DNA from: Streptomyces albospinus
GTDB taxonomy: Bacteria; Actinomycetota; Actinomycetes; Streptomycetales; Streptomycetaceae
Assembly (NCBI RefSeq): GCF_014648695.1
Contig: NZ_BMRP01000028.1
Coordinates: 25,037-85,202, forward strand
DNA: 60,166 bases
Reading direction: 5' to 3'
The position numbers were made by a program, and so were the translations under genes. Below are positions 18,082 through 26,400 of the stretch, in pieces. Numbering within the stretch: position 1 is the first letter of the stretch; each line of letters starts with the position of its first letter. The notes beneath the pieces are model-generated. The model searched no databases. It was not told the DNA's origin and saw nothing but the letters and a program-made list of their open reading frames with translations.

Positions 18082-18270
18082 GTGCGACGCGTCCGGCCTC
18101 CGTTGCCAGGACCGGGAACGTCTCGCGGACGTGTGCTGATGGTGCGGCGCCGGATCGGCGAGGGGAAGCTCTCCTGGCAGCTCCCGGCCGGCGATGTCGA
18201 GCCCGGCGAATCCCGCGAGGACATCGCTGTGCGAGAGACCGAGGAGGAGACCGGACAGGGGCGATCCGCG
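18082..18270 (+). pseudogene. Nudix hydrolase remnant
   Basis: The plus strand reads GRVLMVRRRIGEGKLSWQLP, then a complete Nudix box GDVEPGESREDIAVRETEEE followed by TG, matching GX5EX7REXXEEXG. Sequence before the first Nudix strand is not continuous in frame, and after the box the frame loses all resemblance to the family. The fold needs about 130 residues, so this is a fragment of a degraded gene. No intact neighbour uses it. Confidence 0.6.
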
Positions 18271-18481
18271 GTCCCGCCGACTCACGGCCCGGTTCGATGC
18301 CCGGTGGGCACGGATGGGGCACGGCGCGATCCGGTTTGGCCGTCCGGCTGTCCTGGGCCTTGTCCAACGTCGCCGGTCAGTGGTGGCTCGGCTCGGTTCG
18401 GCGATGGATTGCTGCTGCAAGCTGTGCGGCAGCGGATGGGTGGTGTGCGCGGGTGAGCGCGCGGCACTCGGAGGTGGAGCG

Positions 18482-18961
18482 TCAACTGCTGGAGCTGCAA
18501 GCCGCCGCGGCGCCTGGTTCCTCCGACTCGCCGGAGTCGGTCGAGCAACAGATGCCCGGAGGCGGGTTCGGATCGGAGCTCTTGCCAAGCGTGTCGGCTT
18601 CGGCCTTGACGGCGTAGACCTCCCAGGGCTCGTTGCCGGGGCCATGGATCCAGACCTTGTCCTGGAGGGCGTAGCAGCAGGAGGTGTCGTTCTCCTCGAA
18701 GGTCGCCAGCCCGGATTCCTTGAAGCGGTCGGTTGCGGAGGTGACCTGCTCGGTGGTGTCGACTTCCACGCCGAGGTGGTCGAGGCGGGTCTCCTGTCCG
18801 GGCTCGCCCCGGATCAGGACGAGCTTCAGGGGTGGCTCGGCGATGGCGAAGTGGGCATAGCCCTCGCGACGCTTGGCAGGTTCGGTGCCGAACAACTTCG
18901 AGTAGAAGGCGATCGACGCCTCCAGATCGCTGACGCGCAGGGCGAGCTGGGCACGGGACAC
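18482..18961 (-). CDS. arsI: ArsI/CadI-like glyoxalase-fold protein (putative C-As lyase)
   Basis: A 159-residue VOC/glyoxalase-family protein. GTG 18,961 with GGAGG 6 nt upstream gives the family N-terminus MSRAQLALRVSDLEASIAFY, followed by SKLFGTEPAKRREGYAHFAI. The region DTSCCYALQDKVWIHGPG contains the vicinal Cys pair seen in ArsI enzymes, which cleave the carbon-arsenic bond of trivalent organoarsenicals. The C-terminus ends in a Ser/Cys-rich stretch. It is divergent from arsR, with an inverted repeat between them. The alternative name CadI reflects cadmium induction in mycobacteria. The arsenic context favours ArsI. Confidence 0.8.
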   Translation of the reverse strand: MSRAQLALRVSDLEASIAFYSKLFGTEPAKRREGYAHFAIAEPPLKLVLIRGEPGQETRLDHLGVEVDTTEQVTSATDRFKESGLATFEENDTSCCYALQDKVWIHGPGNEPWEVYAVKAEADTLGKSSDPNPPPGICCSTDSGESEEPGAAAACSSSS

Positions 18962-18990
18962 GGCATGCCTCCGAATGGACTGCATTGAAG

Positions 18991-19025
18991 TCTTTCGATG
19001 CAAGGTTGCGCCCTGAATCGAAGAA
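18991..19025. promoter_or_regulatory. Inverted repeat between arsI and arsR, candidate ArsR operator
   Basis: TCTTTCGAT (18,991-18,999) and ATCGAAGAA (19,017-19,025) are near-perfect inverted halves in the 79-bp divergent intergenic region. The position would let ArsR control both directions. Confidence 0.55.
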
Positions 19026-19040
19026 CGTCAACATAGACGC

Positions 19041-19448
19041 ATGTCGAATCAAGAGCTTGAGGTGCTCGGCCACGACGGCGCGGTCGATGCCTGCTGCCCG
19101 GGGTTGCTGACGGCCCCCCTCGACGAGGGGCAGGCCGTGGAGCTGGCGAAGGTGTTCAAGGCGCTGGGCGACCCCGTGCGGCTGCGGCTGCTGTCGATGA
19201 TCGCCTCCAGGGCCGGCGGAGAGGTCTGCGTCTGCGACCTCACCCCTGCCTTCGACCTCTCTCAGCCGACGATCTCCCACCACCTCAAGCTGCTGCGGCA
19301 GGCCGGCCTGATCGACTGCGAGCGGCGCGGTACGTGGGTCTACTACTGGCTGCTGCCTCAGATGACCGACCGCCTCGCCGGCATCCTCACCCGCCCCGGC
19401 GGCGAGCCGTTGCCCGTTCGCGCCGAGGCTGCAGGGGGTTGCTCGTGA
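19041..19448 (+). CDS. arsR: ArsR-family arsenic-responsive repressor
   Basis: A 135-residue winged-helix repressor that leaves DNA on binding As(III). The recognition region is FDLSQPTISHHLKLLRQAGL. The metal-sensing motif CVCDL (residues ~69-73) lies in the helix before the HTH, as in the classic ArsR site, and an extra Cys pair occurs near the N-terminus (DACCPG). Its TGA overlaps the GTG start of the arsenite exporter, so it heads the operon arsR-acr3-arsC. It most likely also controls divergent arsI. Confidence 0.93.
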   Translation: MSNQELEVLGHDGAVDACCPGLLTAPLDEGQAVELAKVFKALGDPVRLRLLSMIASRAGGEVCVCDLTPAFDLSQPTISHHLKLLRQAGLIDCERRGTWVYYWLLPQMTDRLAGILTRPGGEPLPVRAEAAGGCS

Positions 19449-20539
19449 GCGCCACCGCACCCGAGTCGGGGGTGGCCGGCCGCCTGTCGTTCCTCGACCG
19501 CTACCTCGCCGTGTGGATCGTGGCCGCGATGGCGGTCGGCCTGGGCCTGGGCCGGTTGGTGCCGGGCCTTGGGGAGGCGCTGGCAAAATTCACCGTCACC
19601 GGGGTCTCGCTGCCGATCGCGCTCGGCCTGCTGGTGATGATGTACCCGGTCCTGGCCAAGGTCCGCTACGACCGGCTCGACACCGTCACCCGAGACCGCC
19701 GCTTGCTCCTGCCCTCCCTGCTGCTGAACTGGATCGTGGGCCCGGCCGTCATGTTCGCGCTGGCCTGGTTGTTCCTGCCGGACCTGCCCGAGTACCGCAC
19801 CGGATTGATCATCGTGGGCCTGGCCCGCTGCATCGCCATGGTCATCATCTGGAACGATCTGGCCTGCGGCGATCGAGAAGCCGCCGCCGTCCTGGTCGCC
19901 CTCAACTCGGTCTTCCAGGTCCTGGCCTTCAGCCTGCTGGGCTGGTTCTACCTCTCGGTCCTGCCCGGCTGGCTCGGGCTGGAACAGATCGGACTGAACG
20001 TCTCGGTGTGGGCGATCGCCCGCAGCGTGCTCATCTTCCTCGGCATCCCCCTCGCTGCCGGCTTCCTCACCCGGCGTCTGGGCGAGAAGGGCAAGGGCCG
20101 CAGCTGGTACGAGACGAAGCTGATCCCGCGGATCGGCCCGTTCGCCCTGTGGGGGCTGCTGTTCACGATCGTCGTGCTCTTCGCCCTCCAGGGAGACGCG
20201 ATCACCTCCCGGCCGCTGGACGTTGCGCGGATCGCGCTGCCGCTGCTGGTGTACTTCGCTCTCATCTGGGCCGGGTCGATGGCCCTGGGCAAGGCCGTCG
20301 GCCTGGACTATCCGCGGGCGACGACCCTGGCGTTCACCGCGGCCGGCAACAACTTCGAACTCGCCATCGCCGTAGCCATCGCCACCTTCGGCGCCTCCTC
20401 GGGACAGGCCCTCGCCGGCGTCGTCGGACCCCTCATCGAGGTACCCGTCCTGATCGGCCTCGTCTACGTCGCCCTCTGGGCCCGCCGCTTCTACACCTCA
20501 CCCCTCGCCGCACCGCAGAAAGAGACCACCTGTGCCTGA
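19445..20539 (+). CDS. acr3: Arsenite efflux transporter, ACR3 family
   Basis: A 364-residue, ten-helix membrane carrier that expels As(III). The ACR3 signature GLARCIAMVIIWNDLACGD is intact, including the essential Cys in helix 4. GTG 19,445 overlaps the arsR stop, and the 3' end overlaps the arsC start by 8 nt, so the three genes are translationally coupled. N- and C-termini are short. It is full length for the family. Confidence 0.93.
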   Translation: MSATAPESGVAGRLSFLDRYLAVWIVAAMAVGLGLGRLVPGLGEALAKFTVTGVSLPIALGLLVMMYPVLAKVRYDRLDTVTRDRRLLLPSLLLNWIVGPAVMFALAWLFLPDLPEYRTGLIIVGLARCIAMVIIWNDLACGDREAAAVLVALNSVFQVLAFSLLGWFYLSVLPGWLGLEQIGLNVSVWAIARSVLIFLGIPLAAGFLTRRLGEKGKGRSWYETKLIPRIGPFALWGLLFTIVVLFALQGDAITSRPLDVARIALPLLVYFALIWAGSMALGKAVGLDYPRATTLAFTAAGNNFELAIAVAIATFGASSGQALAGVVGPLIEVPVLIGLVYVALWARRFYTSPLAAPQKETTCA

Positions 20540-20945
20540 GCCTGACGCCGCCGCCCGACCATCCGTCCTCTTCGTCTGCGTCCACAACGCCGGCCGCTCC
20601 CAGATGGCCGCGGCCTTCCTCACCCACCTCGCCGGTGACCGCATCCAGGTGCGCTCGGCCGGCTCCGCCCCCGCCGAGACCGTCAACCCGGCAGTCGTCC
20701 AGGCAATGTCCGAGGTCGACATCGACATCTCCGCCGAAATACCCAAGGTGCTCACAACGCAAGCCGTCCAAGCATCCGACGTCGTGATCACGATGGGCTG
20801 TGGGGATGCCTGCCCCGTCTTCCCCGGCAAGCGCTATCTCGACTGGCAACTGTCCGACCCCGCCGGACAGGGGCTCGACGCCATCCGCCCGATCCGCGAC
20901 GAGATCGAACGACGCGTCCGCCAACTGATCGACGAGATCGCCTAA
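20532..20945 (+). CDS. arsC: Arsenate reductase, low-molecular-weight phosphatase type
   Basis: Encodes 137 residues. It reduces As(V) to As(III) for export by the upstream carrier. The nucleophile loop is VCVHNAGRSQ with Cys16. A second redox Cys region, MGCGDACPVFPGKRYLDWQL, carries the conserved Cys pair and the catalytic DW. It begins with GTG inside the end of the acr3 gene. Actinobacterial members use thioredoxin or mycothiol; the sequence alone does not decide which. Confidence 0.93.
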   Translation: MPEPDAAARPSVLFVCVHNAGRSQMAAAFLTHLAGDRIQVRSAGSAPAETVNPAVVQAMSEVDIDISAEIPKVLTTQAVQASDVVITMGCGDACPVFPGKRYLDWQLSDPAGQGLDAIRPIRDEIERRVRQLIDEIA

Positions 20946-21004
20946 CGCACTGGTGGCACCGCCCCTGAGCTCAACGGTCGAACGACGTGCACGGGGAGAT
21001 GGTC

Positions 21005-21340
21005 TTGTCGTACTGCGAACGCCATGAACTGCACAACTGCGCCGACTGCACACCTGACGGCCGTGTACGACGTGCCGGCCACAGGTCCGACGGGGGCGGG
21101 TCGAAGTGGGCGGGCTGGCCAAAGGGCGCGATCATCATTCACTACGAGGGCAAAGCGCACCTACCCGGGTGTACCCATCTGAGCGAAAGCGCCATCCGAG
21201 CACCGAAGTTCGGCTGGGTGACCGATCCCGCTGCGGGTGCGTGGCGGCGACTGTCTGCGTCCGCCCCGCTCCGGCCGACGCAAGGCAATATCAGCCTCGC
21301 TGGAGTCAGCCGTTGCGAAACGTGCGACGCCACGCAGTAG
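21005..21340 (+). CDS. Small Cys/His-rich protein, unknown function
   Basis: Encodes 111 residues from TTG 21,005, chosen because GGGGAG lies 6 nt upstream; ATG 20,999 and GTG 20,987 are in frame but poorly spaced. The N-terminus SYCERHELHNCADC and C-terminus SRCETCDAT look like small metal-binding or redox motifs. The middle has WPKGAIIIHYEGKAHLPGCT, then HLSESAIRAPKFGW. Codon third positions are fairly G/C-rich, supporting coding. It follows arsC by 60 bp on the same strand and might be cotranscribed, but nothing else links it to arsenic. No family is recognised. Confidence 0.6.
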   Translation: MSYCERHELHNCADCTPDGRVRRAGHRSDGGGSKWAGWPKGAIIIHYEGKAHLPGCTHLSESAIRAPKFGWVTDPAAGAWRRLSASAPLRPTQGNISLAGVSRCETCDATQ

Positions 21341-21356
21341 AGCACGTCAGCGCTGG

Positions 21357-22199
21357 TCACGGCCTGGGGAGCATGCCGCGCAAGTGATCGAGGTGCTGCC
21401 GCACATGGTCGGCCAGGTCGGCGTAGAACGGCACGCGGGCTGCTGCTTGGAGGACTTCTGTGCAGGCGGTCAGCTCCCCGAGTCGGCCGGAGGGAGTGCC
21501 CAGGACGTGGGCGAACTCCTTGCGAACTCGTTCTGCAATGTCTGGCACGGGGAGGGAGTGCAGGTAGAGGTTGGCTGCGTCGTAACCGGTGGGGGCAGTG
21601 CCCCACCCCTCCCAGTCCATGAGGCATAGCTGTGGACCGGTGAGGTTGGCCCAGTGAAGGTCGCCGTGTGCGGTGGTCCAGGTGATCTCGCTTGGGGTGA
21701 TGCCGGTGTACTCCGGGACACGGCGGCGAATGTACTGCTCGCGCACGGCCTGGCGGCTGGTGTCGATGCGCGCGAGGTGGTCGAGGGCCTGGTGGAGGCT
21801 GTGCCACCAGGAGTCCGGCAGGTCCGCGCCATGGTGGAGGACCGGGCTGCGGGACACCGGTGGTGTGTCGACGTGCTGGTACAGCTCGGCCCGGTAGACC
21901 CAGCCGTCGGCCGACCAGTCCCACACCCTGAGCAGCCGTGGTCGGGGCACAGCGGGAGACACGGATCGTTCCGCTTCCTCGGGGCCCTCCCACAGCTTCC
22001 CGCGCGCTTTGCCCTCGGGTTCGCTGACCAGCCGTAACCAGGCGGGGCTGTCCGGGGCCGTCACGGCCCCGGACAGCGTCCGGCCTGCATATCCCCACAC
22101 TTCTCCGCCCACGGCATCGGCGACGTCCAGCAGGGCGCAGGCGTGGCCGCGGGCGGAGAGCATGCGGTCCCTGACAGCGGGCTCAGGGGCAGTGAACAT
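21357..22199 (-). CDS. Aminoglycoside phosphotransferase (APH)-fold kinase
   Basis: Encodes 280 residues. The kinase catalytic loop HGDLHWANLT and metal-binding Asp in LCLMDWEGWG are present, as in APH/choline-kinase-like enzymes. The N-terminal lobe is short and lacks an obvious glycine loop, but shows a beta-rich segment (VWGYAGRTLSGAV with AWLRLVSEP). ATG 22,199. It lies 8 bp after the truncated cupin gene on the same strand, so the two probably formed an operon. The substrate is unknown; antibiotic resistance should not be assumed. Confidence 0.8.
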   Translation of the reverse strand: MFTAPEPAVRDRMLSARGHACALLDVADAVGGEVWGYAGRTLSGAVTAPDSPAWLRLVSEPEGKARGKLWEGPEEAERSVSPAVPRPRLLRVWDWSADGWVYRAELYQHVDTPPVSRSPVLHHGADLPDSWWHSLHQALDHLARIDTSRQAVREQYIRRRVPEYTGITPSEITWTTAHGDLHWANLTGPQLCLMDWEGWGTAPTGYDAANLYLHSLPVPDIAERVRKEFAHVLGTPSGRLGELTACTEVLQAAARVPFYADLADHVRQHLDHLRGMLPRP

Positions 22200-22207
22200 C
22201 AGGCTTG

Positions 22208-22789
22208 CTACCTGCTGCGGCTGACGGCGGCGACGTCGGCCGCGACCAACTCGGAAACCAGAGCAGCGACCTGGCCGACGGGGAGCGATGAGGCTACCGC
22301 CAACTCGCCCAGGGATGTGGTTCTTCCCTCGGCGAGGTGCCTGACCATGGCGAGGGCATGGGAGGCGAACGTCCATTGCTGGCCGCCTGCGCTCATCACT
22401 ACGCGGCCCTCGCCGTCCACCTCGTACCACGCGCCCGACGCGGTGAGGCGGACGCGGAGGTCTTCGTCGGCGGGGATGCCGCCGACGAACGGCAGGGACG
22501 GCATGGGCCGACCTACGTCCATCGTGCCCCGCGCGAGGAGGAACTCCTCGATCACCCCTTCGTGCAGGGCTCCGGTGAACTCCTTCAGCAGGGCCGCCAG
22601 ATGGGATACCTGTTCTTCGCGGGAGGCGAGGTGGGGGAGGTTGGCACGGACGGTTGCTGAAGCCCGCAGCTGGTCGGCCATCCACGCGAGCAGGTCGGCG
22701 CCGGTGGTAGGTGTCAGGTCGCAGGTCAGGTGCAGGGAACGGCCTTCGGTGGCGGCGACGGCGTGCAGCCACATGGACAGGTTGCTCAA
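22208..22789 (-). pseudogene. 5'-truncated JmjC/cupin-4-like protein gene
   Basis: The frame begins abruptly with MWLHAVAATEGRSLHLTCDL, which matches the end of the cupin barrel of cupin-4/JmjC-type oxygenases (GW-HA-ATxGxSLHLT), and continues with the family's C-terminal helical and winged-helix region (QWTFASHALAMVRHLAEGRT). An in-frame stop lies immediately upstream at 22,796-22,798. The N-terminal ~200 residues, including the Fe(II)-binding H-x-D, are absent. The break is only about 85 bp from the att site at 22,876, so integration or deletion there probably removed the 5' end. It may be translated but cannot be an active oxygenase. Confidence 0.65.
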
Positions 22790-22819
22790 GCGCCGTCAGC
22801 CGGCGGCCTGAGGGGTGAT

Positions 22820-22842
22820 TGCCGTCAAATGCTGCCGTCAAA
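22820..22842. repeat. Direct repeats TGCCGTCAAA, candidate arm sites of the lost integrase
   Basis: TGCCGTCAAA occurs at 22,820-22,829 and 22,833-22,842 (13-bp period), followed by a hairpin and then the att core. The AICE to the right has the same order at its own right end: arm repeats, hairpin, core. Confidence 0.5.
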
Positions 22843-22844
22843 AC

Positions 22845-22874
22845 GGCCCGGACCATAGCTGGTCCGGGCCTTTT
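22845..22874. terminator. Bidirectional hairpin terminator beside the middle att site
   Basis: GGCCCGGACC (22,845-22,854) pairs with GGTCCGGGCC (22,861-22,870), followed by TTTT and preceded by AAAAC. It works as a terminator on either strand. Confidence 0.75.
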
Positions 22875-22875
22875 G

Positions 22876-22922
22876 GCTGGTGCCCCCGGGCAGATTCGAA
22901 CTGCCGACACCCGCTTTAGGAG
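22876..22922. other. attL of the AICE (tRNA-Arg 3' half)
   Basis: Identical over 47 bp to attR at 35,852-35,898. It covers the tRNA from the anticodon loop through the T arm and acceptor to the CCA. The 5' half of the tRNA is missing here, so it is not a functional tRNA gene. Confidence 0.9.
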
Positions 22923-23005
22923 TTCGATCCGCCCTCGGCTTGGTCGGAGCCCGCGTTGTGCGACGGTGCCATACGTGGTTGCTGTGTGTCGCCACCGTCC
23001 GGGGT

Positions 23006-23029
23006 CGTTGATGTCAGCGTTGGATGTCA
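23006..23029. repeat. Left arm-type site pair
   Basis: CGTTGATGTCAG, 3 nt, TGGATGTCA. The same arrangement with the same spacing occurs at 35,793-35,816 in the same orientation, at the other end of the element. These are probable integrase arm-binding sites. Confidence 0.65.
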
Positions 23030-23099
23030 GCGGAACTTGGGGGAGCTGCACATCCAGCATCAGCATGGACACGGCCAAGACAGAGGTGTCTGCGGCGGT

Positions 23100-23295
23100 G
23101 CTGCTACCGCCGGCAAGGCGGGACGGCGTCTGACCGGCCCTAACATCGAAGGCCTGGCCCAGCTCCGCAGGGTCGTCGAACAATCCTTCGCCCTGCTCCG
23201 CCAGTTCAAGCGTCTGCCCGTGCGCCGGGAACGTCGCCTCGAAGTCCACGGCATCGTCTCGTTGGCCTGCAGTCTGATCTGCTGGCGCTGCCTCG
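23100..23295 (+). pseudogene. IS5-family transposase C-terminal remnant
   Basis: One plus-strand frame reads GRRLTGPNIEGLAQLRRVVE, then QSFALLRQFKRLPVRRERRL and EVHGIVSLACSLICWRCL. This matches the C-terminal end of IS5-type DDE transposases, where the last catalytic Glu lies in the RxVVExxFAxL motif. The N-terminal two thirds, including both catalytic Asp, are missing, and no terminal repeats were found. It is a scar of an insertion sequence near the left end of the AICE. Confidence 0.65.
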
Positions 23296-23479
23296 CGGAG
23301 ACGAGCCCAAGACCCCGCTACGAGCTCTACGGGGTGAGGCAGAGCGATGAATCTCGGCAAGGTCGGTCACGTTGGATACCTCCAGGCTTCATCCTTCCTG
23401 GGACTGACAGCGGTAGCCTGGCATCCTCAAGGCTGTCAGGGCCCGTTTCTGCTCGGCCAGTTGGGAAGGTTGGACTCAG

Positions 23480-26400
23480 TTGACATACCTCTACGAGCAA
23501 CTGGACCCTGAGCGGTTTCAGCAACTTTGCCAGGCGCTCATCTCACTTGAGTACCCAGGCACGCAGTGTTTCCCCGTTGGGCAAAGGGACGGCGGTCGAG
23601 ATGCCGTCCAGATGTTCGCGAATACACAGGGAAGCTATCGAGTATTCCAAGTCAAGTTCGTCAGGAATCCTTTCACTATCGACGACGTCCATAAGTGGCT
23701 GGTCGACACAATGAAGGGCGAAATTCCCAAGATTCTGGAAATTCTGAAGCGCAGGAAGGGTGCGATTGAGTATATTCTAGTATCCAACGTTCCTGGAACG
23801 GCATTTCCGGATTCGGGCTCTATTGACACTCTAAACGAGCTGCTAAACGCGAATTCTCCCGTTCCTATTCGCGCTTGGTGGAGGGACGATCTGGACCGGA
23901 GATGTGACGGTCATGCTGACGTCAGATGGGCATATCCGGACATGCTCCGTGGCACCGACGTACTGCAAGCCTTGGCGGAATCCATCGGGGGCGACCTATT
24001 GGGTAATCGCCTCGATGTCTTGAGAAGCTTTGCTGCGGAACAGTTCGACATGGACAACGAAGTACGCTTCAAGCAGGTCGAGCTGAGCAACGAAATCCTC
24101 AATCTCTTTGTCGATGTCCCTGCGGTCATTCCTTTGGCTCACGAAGAGGGGCGCCGCAAGGAAGAGAAGCGTGCGCTACAGATTCGCCAAATCGTTCAAC
24201 AGATCGCCCAACGTGGTGGGTCACTTAACGATCGAGATGAGCCCATTGGTGCAGCTAGGTTGCTCCTCCATGACGACATAGCAAAACTCTCCGACCTGGT
24301 CGTGCTAGAAGGAGGTCCTGGGCAAGGAAAATCAACGCTAGCACAGTATGTATGCCAAGTGCATAGAATGCGCGTTCTGGGAAAAGTCGAGTTCGCCGCT
24401 CTCCCCAGAGAACATCAGGCTAAGTCTGTCCGCTTCCCGATTAGAGTGGACCTGCGAGAATACGCAACTTGGCTTTCGGGTAAGAATCCGTTTGGCCCAG
24501 AAGCTGAATCGCAGAGGCCGGTGCAATCGTCTAAGTCTCTTGAGTCGTTCATCAGCGCGTTGATTAGTGAGCAGTCAGGTGGCCGGACCTTCACTGTAGA
24601 CGATCTCTCTGCTGTCGCGCGTTCCAGCTCGCTCCTCATTGTTCTTGACGGCCTGGATGAAGTTGCAGAGGTCCGCCTTCGCAATGACATGGTGAAGGAG
24701 ATTGGCTCTGCGGCCAGGAGGATGAAAGAGTCCGCAGCTGCACTTCAAATGCTGGTTACGACAAGACCCTCAGCATTGGCCGAGGTATCTGAGTTCCCGT
24801 CCAAGCTGTTTCAGCGGTGGACCCTGACGCGACTTGGCCGGCCTCTGATTGAAGAATACTCAGAGCGGTGGGCGAAGTCGCGTCGTCTGAAGCCGAAAGA
24901 AACGGCTAATCTACGCAAAACGCTGGCCGAGAAGCTAGATCAGCCGCACATGCGCGACCTTGCGCGTAACCCCATGCAGCTTGCCATTTTGCTCACGGTA
25001 ATTCATACGCGGGGAGGAAGTCTCCCTGATAAGCGGACAGCACTATACGATATTTACGTTGAGCTCTTCCTGGCTCGCGAAGCCGAAAAAAGTGAAATTG
25101 TAAAGAAACATCAAGAGGTGCTAATTGACCTGCATCGTTACCTTGCTTGGCTCCTGCATAGCGAAGCGGAGACGGGTAGAGCTCTCGGGAAAATCGAAGC
25201 TAGTCGCCTTCGGGAAGTGATCAAGGATTATCTTATCTCGGAGGGAAGAGACCCGGCTTGGACGAAGGACCTATTTACTGGCCTCGCGCAGCGTGTTGTT
25301 TTCCTCGTTGGTGCAGTTGAAGGCCTATTTGAGTTTGAAGTGCAACCGCTGCGAGAATACTTCGCCGGTCGGTTTCTCTACGAAACCGCACCTTACAGCC
25401 CTGTAGGAAGCCCAAGACGTGGGACAAAGGATGAGCGGTTTGACGCTGTAGCGCGTAGTACCCATTGGCTCAACGTGACGCGGTTCTACGCAGGCTGCTT
25501 CAGCAAGGGTGAGTTGCCGTCACTTGTCGACAGACTGGAGGTTCTCTGCGCCGATGGCGACCTAGGCCTTACGTCCCACCCTCGGTCGCTCGCTGCAACT
25601 CTTGTGGCTGATTGGGTCTTCAGTCAAAACCCTCGAAGCCTTAAAAAGGTGATCGAACTCATCCTAGACAAGGACGGATATCGCTCCCTTCTTGGTGATG
25701 ACCGTTACAGCACAAGCGGCGGTGAGCCCATTACTCTGCCCGACGGCTGCGGGCGCACCGAACTCCTTGAGCGCTGTCTAAGTGTTCTAAGCGGAGCACC
25801 GCCACGGGACATACAGGTCTCGATCACCGCACTCGCGCAGAAGAATGGCACTCGCGAAGAACTCTATCTTCTGTGGCTGGATGGGTTCTCTCTTCTCTCC
25901 TCCAGCGATGAGAAAATCTCTTGGGTTTGGTCTGGCTACTTCCTAGGGGTTCTAAATTTCCAGGGCGACGAAGCCTTGCTCAGGATCTTCACGGAGTTCG
26001 GTGTTCCTTTTGATGCCCAAGTGATCGGGGCAATGATTGCTGCCGGCAGGGCGAGCTACTTTGCTCAGCGCTCTGATCTTCTTGAGCATTTCAGAGATAC
26101 CCTATTCGATGGTTTCATTGCGGGATTCCGATCTCCTCGTAGAATCAAATCTGCAGTGGATCTGTTGTGTGTTGCGCTCAACCCTATGCCTCTTTTGAGG
26201 AACCATCATGATATTCGACGTACATACGGCGAAAACCTAGCTCGTGTGGTGGGCTTTAACCTGCCGCAGAGCGAGAGCGAAGTAGCTCCTGCCCACGAAG
26301 CCAAGGTTGACGCGGTGGTTCGGGCATTTCAGGAGCTTCTGGGTGCTCCTCAGCAAGAAGGCTCTCCCACATCAGATGGTGCATTCGCTGAATACGTTAG

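Noticed and set aside
21357..22199. Antibiotic-resistance aminoglycoside kinase
   Set aside because: Only the APH fold is visible; the short N-lobe and neighbour cupin remnant do not support a specific drug substrate.
22876..22922. A second tRNA-Arg gene
   Set aside because: Only the 3' half is present; upstream sequence does not pair with the acceptor strand.
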